Below, in pieces: positions 6,774-11,964 of a stretch of 11,964 nucleotides of DNA; the stretch's first letter is position 1; each line of letters starts with the position of its first letter. Made by a program: the position numbers and the translations under genes. This stretch comes from JAWXCH01 sp034440595 (lineage in GTDB: Bacteria > Planctomycetota > Planctomycetia > Pirellulales > JALHPA01). The DNA lies in NCBI GenBank assembly GCA_034440595.1, contig JAWXCH010000292.1, forward strand, positions 1-11,964, written 5' to 3'. The notes beneath the pieces were generated by a model that was given only the letters and a program-made list of their open reading frames with translations, made no database searches and was not told where the DNA came from.

Positions 6774-6943
6774 GAGCGTGGTTCCAAGGGCGTGGTATCA
6801 ATAAGTTGCTCGAGTTTCGAGCCATTTGGAAGTACAACATAGCGGCTCGCTCTGTTTTTGCAAATTAGTTTTCGGAAAAAAGTTTTTCTATACCGTTTCT
6901 ACTCTCAAGTTTCACCGCGATCTGTTCCTTGCCGGCCCTCACC

Positions 6944-6982
6944 CGTCGCTGGGGCGACGACCTCTCCCGCAAGCGGGAGAGG
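6944..6982. repeat. Double hairpin, including a 10-bp perfect stem
   Basis: CGTCGC (6944-6949) pairs with GCGACG (6954-6959). Immediately after, CCTCTCCCGC (6961-6970) pairs with GCGGGAGAGG (6973-6982) across AA. The second hairpin, preceded by GGCCCTCACCC, is a type I recall as a dispersed intergenic palindrome in many bacterial genomes. It has no following T-run on either strand, so a simple Rho-independent terminator is unlikely. Confidence 0.7.
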
Positions 6983-7012
6983 TGAAGAAAATGATGCCCT
7001 CGTTTGCCTTTC

Positions 7013-7031
7013 ACGCGCTCCGCTGGCGCGT
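7013..7031. repeat. Short GC-rich palindrome
   Basis: ACGCGC (7013-7018) pairs with GCGCGT (7026-7031) around a seven-base loop. It is part of the same repeat-rich spacer and no function is evident. Confidence 0.5.
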
Positions 7032-7094
7032 CGCGGCTAACAATTGTCGACCTCTTTTTGCAGGTCTTGATGTGTTGCTCACGCCCTACAATTC

Positions 7095-7136
7095 TCCGCG
7101 CGTCCCTCTGTGCTCTCCGTGTTCTCTGTGGTGAAC
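7095..7136. repeat. CTCTGTG-type intergenic repeat
   Basis: A pyrimidine/GT-rich stretch with CTCTGTG at 7106-7112, CTCTCCGTG at 7113-7121 and CTCTGTG again at 7124-7130, followed by GTGAAC. I recall similar runs as common intergenic repeats in planctomycetes and other bacteria. This is recognition from memory; a genome search would settle copy number. Confidence 0.4.
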
Positions 7137-7137
7137 T

Positions 7138-7163
7138 AAAAAACGCAGCGTACTAGCAACGCT
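7138..7163 (-). terminator. Possible weak terminator of queG
   Basis: On the minus strand, directly after the queG stop codon, AGCGT (7163-7159) can pair with ACGCT (7151-7147) around a seven-base loop. GCG follows and then six T (7143-7138). The stem is short, so termination would be inefficient, but the position fits. Confidence 0.4.
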
Positions 7164-8354
7164 TTATTCCGTCACATTCGCCAACGCTGACCGAATCTCT
7201 TCCAACACCGCCGCGTCAGTTTCTACTTGCTGTCTGGCATACAACTTCTCGCGAATCGCAACAACTAGCTCCGCCTGCCGATACTGACCTAGTGCCCAGG
7301 CACAGGCCCCGCGGACGAGCGCTTCCTCATCGTTCAGCCCACGCGTTAGCGCAGAGACTGCGGAGGCAGCCTGCTGATTTCCCAGCACAATCGCCGCGTT
7401 GCGCAACACGCCGCGCCGCCGCGCACGCCAGAGGGGTGTCTTGCGAAAGCGCTGGCGAAAGTCTTCCTCCGTCAATTCAAACAGCGCGGTCAACTCCAGT
7501 GGATTCGTTTCTGCACGCGGTTGAAACGTCGGCTCTGGACTTGGCGGCAACGACTCAGCACGCGAGTTCGTATTCCAAGGGCAGACATCCTGGCAAACAT
7601 CGCAGCCAAAGAGCCAGTCCCCCATTCCGGTGCGCAATGACCGTGGAATCGCTTCGCGCAGTTCAATGGTCAGATAGCTAATGCAGCGTGTCGCGTCGAG
7701 CACGTACGGGGCAACAAACGCACCCGTCGGACAGGCATCCAAACAGGCGCGACAGGTGCCGCAATGATCGGTCGTACTCGGTTCATCGGCGGCCAGTTCG
7801 ACATCGGTCAACAGCGCCGCCAAAAAGAACCAGCTTCCATGCTGCTGATTGAGCAGTAGCGTGTTCTTGCCAATCCAGCCCAGCCCGGCCAGTTGCGCGA
7901 ATTCCCGTTCCAGTAGCGGGGCCGTATCGACCACACCGCGGTTTCGACTCCCCGGTACCAGTTGCTCAAGCTGGTCGCACAGTTGATCAAGCTTGCTCCA
8001 AATCAAATCGTGGTAATCATCCCCCCAGGCGTAGCGCGATACTCGCCCTTCCCCCGGCTGCGGCGGACGAGGATCAACCGTTCGATACGGGATCGCCAGC
8101 ATCAATATGCTGCGCACGCCATCCAGCACATGCCCCGGGTGCGCGTAAGCTTGCTGTCGTTCAGCCAGGTAGTGCATCTGTCCGGCGTAACCCGCGGTTA
8201 GCCACTCCGAAAACCGCCCGAAACCAGCCGGCTCCACGGCCGGAGCCACCCCGGCCAGCACAAAACCAAGCTGCTGCGCCGCCTGCTTCAGGCGATCGGC
8301 AAGCTCCTGACTGGTCAGCTTCTCTTCGGGCAGTTTCTGGTCAGCAGTTGTCAC
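7164..8354 (-). CDS. queG: Epoxyqueuosine reductase QueG
   Basis: This cytoplasmic cobalamin and iron-sulfur enzyme performs the last step of queuosine synthesis, reducing epoxyqueuosine to queuosine in the anticodon of certain tRNAs. In the 396 residues I see the N-terminal cobalamin-binding domain with GRVSRYAWGDDYH (103-115), the probable catalytic Asp in VVDTAPLLER (D143), and LGWIGKNT (158-165). Two 4Fe-4S cysteine sets follow: C198, C201, C204, C208, and C251, C254, C258 with C224. The C-terminal 90 residues (about 305-396) form HEAT-like helices (RRGVLRNAAIVLGN; VRGACAWALGQY), usual for QueG. The start is a GTG at 8354 without a clear SD; nearby codons give no better choice. Other queuosine genes are not in the window. 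It is divergent from the secreted Tyr/Gly-rich protein gene. Confidence 0.96.
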   Translation of the reverse strand: MTTADQKLPEEKLTSQELADRLKQAAQQLGFVLAGVAPAVEPAGFGRFSEWLTAGYAGQMHYLAERQQAYAHPGHVLDGVRSILMLAIPYRTVDPRPPQPGEGRVSRYAWGDDYHDLIWSKLDQLCDQLEQLVPGSRNRGVVDTAPLLEREFAQLAGLGWIGKNTLLLNQQHGSWFFLAALLTDVELAADEPSTTDHCGTCRACLDACPTGAFVAPYVLDATRCISYLTIELREAIPRSLRTGMGDWLFGCDVCQDVCPWNTNSRAESLPPSPEPTFQPRAETNPLELTALFELTEEDFRQRFRKTPLWRARRRGVLRNAAIVLGNQQAASAVSALTRGLNDEEALVRGACAWALGQYRQAELVVAIREKLYARQQVETDAAVLEEIRSALANVTE

Positions 8355-8430
8355 GGCAGGGGGGAGGTAAACGTGTTTTAGAGGGACAAATCACCTGATT
8401 TTGAGTAAATTGCAGCTTGCCACAGTTGTA

Positions 8431-8461
8431 TTGAGGCACGCGGCTGTTTAATCTGGATAAT
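8431..8461 (+). promoter_or_regulatory. Possible sigma70-like promoter for the secreted Tyr/Gly protein
   Basis: TTGAGG (8431-8436) and GATAAT (8456-8461) resemble -35 and -10 boxes, but the spacer is 19 bases, longer than ideal. Transcription would begin near 8468 and leave a leader of about 80 bases. That leader contains an imperfect palindrome AGTAGTAG/CTGCTACT (8483-8498). The assignment is weak. Confidence 0.3.
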
Positions 8462-8533
8462 ATGAGTGTTGTGGGTAGTTTTAGTAGTAGCTGCTACTTC
8501 CAGTCAGTTCGCACCGCGTTTAGTCGTTTTTCC

Positions 8534-8539
8534 AGAGGG
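8534..8539 (+). promoter_or_regulatory. Ribosome binding site deciding the start at 8547
   Basis: AGAGGG lies seven bases before the ATG at 8547. The same frame is open from 8466, but only this ATG has an SD, and it puts a signal peptide at the very N-terminus. Confidence 0.7.
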
Positions 8540-8546
8540 TTTTACC

Positions 8547-9005
8547 ATGCTTCGCTTTCGTCACATCCTGTTGGTCGCGGTTGCGGCCATGTCGATCGGT
8601 TCGGCCGGCACGCTCATGGCACAAGGGGGCTGCTACGGAGGTTTTGGCGGTTACGGGTACGGCTACGGAGCTGGATTGTACACCCGGTACAGCATTCCTT
8701 ATTTTGCACTGCATCCACCGGTTTACTATAGCCTGCCGGTGCCGCGAACCTATGGGTACAGCCCGTGGGCCTATCCGCCTGGCGTGATGACCCCGGATGT
8801 GGAGATCGATCTTTCGCAGGACGTGATCAACCCACACATCCCGGGCGTCGACACGACCAAGCCGATGTCAGCTCCCAAGAAGTCGAACCGCTCTGCCGAG
8901 TATCGCTTTAGAGAATCGCGAGTCGACGTCGCCAAAGATCGCCCGGTGCCACAGGTGATGATCAACCCGTACGTGGAGCCAGCCGTGGCTAATCATTCGC
9001 GGTAG
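8547..9005 (+). CDS. Secreted Tyr/Gly/Pro-rich protein, planctomycete-type
   Basis: A 152-residue protein with a clear signal peptide: basic MLRFRH, hydrophobic core 7-24, and LMAQ at 23-26 as the probable cleavage region. The mature part opens with a Gly/Tyr tract (GGCYGGFGGYGYGYGAG, 27-43). The conserved-looking core follows, PYFALHPPVYYSLPVPRTYG (52-71), with YSPWAYPPGVMTPDV after it. The C-terminal half is polar (ISRs such as SAPKKSNRSAEYRFRESRV) and ends in PYVEPAVANHSR. I remember this core from many hypothetical secreted proteins of Pirellula-like planctomycetes, but no function is established that I know of. It could be an envelope or matrix component (inference). The ATG at 8547 is preferred over an in-frame start at 8466. 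It is convergent with the following gene across a large hairpin. Confidence 0.85.
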   Translation: MLRFRHILLVAVAAMSIGSAGTLMAQGGCYGGFGGYGYGYGAGLYTRYSIPYFALHPPVYYSLPVPRTYGYSPWAYPPGVMTPDVEIDLSQDVINPHIPGVDTTKPMSAPKKSNRSAEYRFRESRVDVAKDRPVPQVMINPYVEPAVANHSR

Positions 9006-9011
9006 CAACAG

Positions 9012-9090
9012 TGTGTGCCACTGGCTCCGCCAGTGCTGAATAGGGATTGCGTCTACAGGCGGTTCGCACTGGCAAAGCCAGTGGCACACA
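9012..9090. repeat. Nested CACTGGC hairpin between convergent genes
   Basis: Arms of 25 bases at 9012-9036 and 9066-9090 are inverted copies matching at 23 of 25 positions. Each arm is itself a hairpin: CACTGGC-TCC-GCCAGTG on the left and CACTGGC-AAA-GCCAGTG on the right. The element fills almost the whole gap between the stop codons at 9005 and 9093. It may block read-through in both directions, although neither side has a T-run. I recall the CACTGGC...GCCAGTG palindrome as a dispersed repeat in planctomycetes. Confidence 0.8.
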
Positions 9091-9092
9091 AA

Positions 9093-10280
9093 TTACCCTT
9101 CGCGTTGCTGGCGGCGAAGTTTCTTGCGTTCGGCGCGGCTGAGTTTACCCCCGCGCACGTCGTCGTCTGACTCATCGTCGTCGTCAGGTTCACTGCGTGA
9201 CTGCGTAGAGGCAGCATTGCCAAAAATTGGCTTGCTCCGTGTCGGAACTGTCGAGCTATTGTTGGCACTGAACGAACCAACACCATCGGAAGTCTTGCCC
9301 GTGGAACTGTTGCTTGCACTGCTGTTACTGGCATGTGCAGAATCGACGCGCGAACTGGTACCGGCCGCTTTTGGTGTAGCTTCCTCTTCGGAATTGTCCG
9401 AATCATCGGCATCGGTACGCGCTTTCTTTTCACGTTTGGCACGAGAAACACGCACCGGCAATTCGCCATTCGCATCCAGCACCACGTACCGTGCATAGCC
9501 TAAGAACCCAAACAGCAAGGTCGATTGGCCAGTCAGCCGTAGGCCGGCCTGTACCAGGACTAGCTCAGGGTACTGATCCACCGCGCTCATCAACTGCATC
9601 ACCAGCGCTGTGGTCCAGAACAACGTGCCAAGCGTCAGGCAGGTGATGGCCAGACGCGAGACTCGTACATCGAGTGCCAGACGAATTGCCAGCGAAACGG
9701 TCAGTAGCCCGACCGGGCCAAGCCACCAGATTTCGCCGTTGCCAACGACCGTTTGCTCGGTCCAATGGACCATCGCGTGTTGAATCGCCAGATGCAAACC
9801 GGCAATGGAGTTGACACTAGCTATCGCCAGCCCGATGGATGTCCACAGCCAGACGCGGTATCGGCCGCGATAATCGTCCAGCCGACAGCGACGCAGTCGA
9901 TAGATCAGAAACGAAAGCATCGCCGAGAGCATCAACGTTGCGGAACTGAACCAACCGGCCAGGCTGCTGGGCGATTGCAGGTCAAACGTTCGTACTGATC
10001 TAAACCACTCGACAGGTTGCGTAGCATGATGCGCAAAAAGCAACAGCGCAATCAAACTCACTCCCGCAATGCCGATAAAGCAAAACGTCCAATTGCCGCG
10101 TGGAACCAGATCGGTGAGGCGTGGCTGATGATTGCGGCGCGCAGCATCGGTATAGGTTTCGCCACCGCGCGAAGTACGAGACTGGCGCGCAGTCGACGGC
10201 GCAGCCGCGCCTTCCGCAGCGCGTTCTTCGGCCAGCACGCGGCGTCTTTTTTCGCCGCCTCTATTTCCCATTCGAAGCAT
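9093..10280 (-). CDS. Multi-pass membrane protein with acidic/Ser-rich tail, unknown function
   Basis: A 395-residue protein from the ATG at 10280-10278. A TTG at 10355 in the same frame, with a weak AGGGA before it, would add 25 residues and cannot be excluded. The N-terminus is basic and polar (MLRMGNRGGEKRRR, then to about 62). Six membrane segments are likely, at about 64-83, 108-127, 144-166, 184-203, 208-231 and 240-266. The last 120 residues are low complexity: basic (RAKREKKAR), acidic (DADDSDNSEEE), Ser/Asn-rich (about 309-343), acidic again (EPDDDDESDDD) and finally the basic KLSRAERKKLRRQQREG. Similar LSRAERK-type endings occur, as I recall, in other planctomycete membrane proteins. 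There is no catalytic motif; function unknown. It is isolated, with repeats on both sides. Confidence 0.82.
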   Translation of the reverse strand: MLRMGNRGGEKRRRVLAEERAAEGAAAPSTARQSRTSRGGETYTDAARRNHQPRLTDLVPRGNWTFCFIGIAGVSLIALLLFAHHATQPVEWFRSVRTFDLQSPSSLAGWFSSATLMLSAMLSFLIYRLRRCRLDDYRGRYRVWLWTSIGLAIASVNSIAGLHLAIQHAMVHWTEQTVVGNGEIWWLGPVGLLTVSLAIRLALDVRVSRLAITCLTLGTLFWTTALVMQLMSAVDQYPELVLVQAGLRLTGQSTLLFGFLGYARYVVLDANGELPVRVSRAKREKKARTDADDSDNSEEEATPKAAGTSSRVDSAHASNSSASNSSTGKTSDGVGSFSANNSSTVPTRSKPIFGNAASTQSRSEPDDDDESDDDVRGGKLSRAERKKLRRQQREG

Positions 10281-10544
10281 ATTTTGTGCCTGGGCCAGAT
10301 TCCGCTGCGGACGGAATGGGTAGTACGGTAGGAAAATTCTGTCAGCCGCTGCCAAGACAACTTCCCTGTGGCAGGGGTGAACTTTGATGCTTGTTGCCAG
10401 TGCGCCATAAAGCGAGCCGGCAAAGTTTGCCTAGTTGCCACAGCTTTGCGTCCTGCGCCGCGGTGGCTACTTCGTCTCTATCGAAATCGACATTCTGAGA
10501 GCCGGTCTGTACTGCAACCCACGCAAGTTGTGCTAGCGTAGTGG

Positions 10545-10563
10545 CACGGGCATCCTGCCCGTG
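10545..10563. repeat. CACGGGC hairpin, dispersed-type palindrome
   Basis: CACGGGC (10545-10551) pairs perfectly with GCCCGTG (10557-10563) around ATCCT. This palindrome is familiar from intergenic regions of planctomycetes and others, where translation of it yields spurious HGQDARAT-like peptides, as it does here on the minus strand. Confidence 0.65.
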
Positions 10564-10613
10564 AAGACGACGAGCCAAGGAGGCAGTGGAATCACGACGC
10601 TCACAGCCGTAAG

Positions 10614-10691
10614 AACCAGGGGCTAGCGCCCGCTGGCTGATAGTATCGGAAGCTCAACTCATGATCAGCCGAAACGCGCTAGCGTCCGGTT
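10614..10691. repeat. GCTAGCG-type inverted repeat (REP-like), copy 2
   Basis: Two 28-base arms, 10614-10641 and 10664-10691, with a 22-base spacer. The left arm matches, in reverse complement, the left arm of the copy at 5226-5293 in 27 of 28 positions. The right arm likewise matches that copy's right arm in 27 of 28. Here the ATCAGCC ends face the spacer, whereas in copy 1 the GGTT ends do, so the arms are arranged inside-out. It ends 17 bases past the stop of the surface-protein gene and may form its transcript end. Confidence 0.8.
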
Positions 10692-10708
10692 TCCTACTTT
10701 GGTTGCAC

Positions 10709-11964
10709 TCACTGCGCGTTCAACGGTTGAGCACTCGTCGTCGGAGGAGCGCTAGGTGCAAATAGGTTCGGAGTTGGAGCCGCCGTGGTGTCATTAGCTG
10801 CGGCACCGCCGGTCGCTGCTCCTGGCTGTTGCTTTGGCTGATCAATGCGAATCAACAAATAGGTTTCGGTCTTTTCAGTACCGAAGTGGACCAGCATCGG
10901 TGCTTCTTTTTGCAACAAGTTGTACAGGCCCGTCTCGCAGACCATGTTCGTGTTGTCACCAATTCGGAAAGCAACACGCTGCGTCTTTTTGTCGACCTGA
11001 CCTTGAATGGTCTGCGACTGATCGGTCTGCGTGTTGTAAAAGGTGCCGCTGATAATCCCTTGCTTACTGACCGCCAGTTGCATCACGCGAGTTGGCTGGT
11101 CGTCTTGCTTGCTGGTCGAAACACCAAACACACCCAGCGGCATCCAGTCGGCCTTGTCGGCATCGCTTGGGTTGGTCGGCGCTGCCACAGTTGCCAGCAG
11201 CGACGCCGATTGAGCAAAGTCCGCCGGGGTGCCAACATCCTGGCCGTTGACGTAGACCGAATTGTCCTGATAGACAACGTTGCCACCGGTGCCGTAGTCG
11301 TAGTAGTACGGTTCAGTCCAGCTCCAAGGAAACCACGAGGCAAGGCTGCCCCAGGCTGGATAGGTCCACCAGTAGCCCCAGGGACGATTCAAACCGTTTT
11401 GATAATGCCACCAGCCGTAGGCATGCGGATGGTTGGCCCACCAGCCATCGTTGAACCAGTTGTGCGTTTGATCGCGCCAGCCGGCACGAACGTCGTTGCC
11501 CCACGTATTCCAGTGAGCAATCTGGTTCGGGTGATTACCAGCCCAGTTGCCAAAGTTATCGCGAGTGACGGCGTTGTTCCATTTGCCGTTGAAGTTGTTC
11601 AGTTGGTCGTGAGACATATTCGCCCAATTCGATCGATTGTTGATCGTGGGGTGAATGTTATTGACGTTGACATTGCGATTGAAGTCATTGTTGCCAACTC
11701 GATTGAAGTCGCCACGATTCACTTCACCACCAGCGGCCGGGCGCATGCCGAGAAAGTTGTTGAGCTGTCCCTCGTTGGGTCGAGCATAGGCACCGCCGTC
11801 CGCCAAACCAGCGCGATTAAAGTCCGCAGTGCGGTCAAAACCTCCCGGTATAGATGAACCGTGAGAAAAATATCCATCGAGATTGCCACGGTCAAATCCG
11901 CCGGCAGCTCCGGCACCGCCGAATCCACCGATGTCGCGATTGAAACCGCCAACCCCGCCCGCAC
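10709..11964 (-). CDS. Gly/Asn/Trp-rich putative surface protein ('mu-protocadherin-like'), N-terminus cut
   Basis: The frame is open to the right edge, giving 417 visible residues of a longer protein. An internal TTG at 11806 is not the real start, because the coding pattern continues unbroken upstream. Residues 1-52 are Gly-rich with GGF-[DN]-R repeats, and 73-105 have NRGDFNR/NDFNRNVN repeats. A Trp/Asn-rich block (about 110-215) has many W residues (WWANHPHAYGWWHYQ). Next comes EPYYYDYGTGGNVVYQDNSV (217-236), then VNGQDVGTPADFAQSASLLA. The C-terminal domain (about 270-374) runs from WMPLGVFGVS through LAVSKQGIISGTFYNT and VDKKTQRVAFRIGD to ETGLYNLLQKEAPMLVHFG. The tail is Pro/Ala/Thr-rich. 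This order is typical of Rhodopirellula-type proteins annotated, on thin grounds, as mu-protocadherin-like cell-surface proteins. Location outside the cell is inferred, since any signal peptide lies beyond the window. Confidence 0.85.
   Translation of the reverse strand, partial: AGGVGGFNRDIGGFGGAGAAGGFDRGNLDGYFSHGSSIPGGFDRTADFNRAGLADGGAYARPNEGQLNNFLGMRPAAGGEVNRGDFNRVGNNDFNRNVNVNNIHPTINNRSNWANMSHDQLNNFNGKWNNAVTRDNFGNWAGNHPNQIAHWNTWGNDVRAGWRDQTHNWFNDGWWANHPHAYGWWHYQNGLNRPWGYWWTYPAWGSLASWFPWSWTEPYYYDYGTGGNVVYQDNSVYVNGQDVGTPADFAQSASLLATVAAPTNPSDADKADWMPLGVFGVSTSKQDDQPTRVMQLAVSKQGIISGTFYNTQTDQSQTIQGQVDKKTQRVAFRIGDNTNMVCETGLYNLLQKEAPMLVHFGTEKTETYLLIRIDQPKQQPGAATGGAAANDTTAAPTPNLFAPSAPPTTSAQPLNAQ

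Larger units (their letters stand above)
6774..7163. other. Repeat-rich intergenic spacer
   Basis: A 390-base spacer between two minus-strand genes. An AT-rich part (about 6820-6915), which may hold the promoter of the small membrane protein, gives way to a mosaic of hairpins and short repeats from about 6936, listed separately. The open frames seen here run through the palindromes and have no SD, so I do not call a gene. Confidence 0.6.
10356..10708. other. Intergenic spacer with palindromic repeats
   Basis: About 350 bases (430 if the shorter start of the left gene is right) between two minus-strand genes. It holds a CACGGGC hairpin at 10545-10563 and the GCTAGCG-type inverted repeat at 10614-10691. 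A weak GCCAC...GTGGC inverted repeat lies near 10437-10472. A 78-codon open frame runs through the hairpins but looks like repeat read as protein. I see no supported gene and no clear promoter. Confidence 0.6.

Noticed and set aside
6826..7134. Plus-strand 102-codon frame in the queG upstream spacer
   Set aside because: It runs through hairpins and a dispersed-type repeat, has no SD and shows no protein features.
8462..8731. Alternative plus-strand frame starting with MSVVGSF
   Set aside because: It is out of frame with the signal-peptide protein, has no SD and carries no family motif.
9124..9498. Plus-strand frame rich in Leu/Ser (LLLALLLLA)
   Set aside because: It is the reverse reading of the Ser/Asn/Asp low-complexity tail of the membrane protein on the minus strand.
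10342..10578. Minus-strand 78-codon frame containing HGQDARAT
   Set aside because: That peptide is the hallmark translation of the CACGGGC palindrome; the frame overlaps the start region of a better-supported gene.
10829..11857. Plus-strand open frame of 342 codons opposite the surface-protein gene
   Set aside because: It is long only because the Asn/Gly-rich gene on the other strand lacks codons that would give stops; the minus-strand frame has the conserved C-terminal domain.

Overview
The window most likely comes from a planctomycete of the Pirellula/Rhodopirellula/Blastopirellula type. The reasons are family-level and recalled from memory, not searched: a secreted protein with a PVPRTYGYSP core, a Trp/Asn/Gly-rich surface protein of the kind often labelled 'mu-protocadherin-like' in Rhodopirellula, the FTLRTLL-type membrane motif, weak or absent Shine-Dalgarno (SD) sites at several genes, and small intergenic palindromes (a GCTAGCG hairpin, CACTGGC...GCCAGTG, and CACGGGC...GCCCGTG). 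No rRNA, tRNA, CRISPR array, transposase or phage gene was seen.

Left part (1-4974, minus strand): five consecutive membrane-protein genes of one paralogous family. Reading order is 4974 towards 1, and the last gene runs off the left edge. Each protein has about eight membrane segments in two similar halves, and each half ends in a G-[YFLW]-R-[LWF] motif. All four junctions overlap by exactly 17 nt, so the same bases encode the end of one protein (typically HVAAE-stop) and the start of the next (MSQPNE). The SD of each downstream gene lies inside the upstream gene. This looks like a translationally coupled operon built by tandem duplication. Its function is unknown, and it is the most interesting object in the window.

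Middle part: a divergent intergenic region (4975-5349) carries a GCTAGCG-type inverted repeat. It is followed by an exported nitrilase-superfamily amidohydrolase (+), a small four-helix membrane protein (-, convergent), a roughly 390-nt repeat-rich spacer, and queG, encoding epoxyqueuosine reductase (-), the one confidently named gene.

Right part: a short secreted Tyr/Gly/Pro-rich protein (+) converges on a membrane protein with a long acidic/Ser-rich tail (-). A nested hairpin fills the 87-nt gap between them. After another repeat-bearing spacer (about 350 nt) comes the C-terminal part of a large Gly/Asn/Trp-rich putative surface protein (-), cut at its N-terminus by the window edge.

Apart from the paralog array, neighbouring genes show no obvious shared pathway. 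The right half is ordinary planctomycete chromosome whose intergenic gaps are filled with small palindromic repeats.
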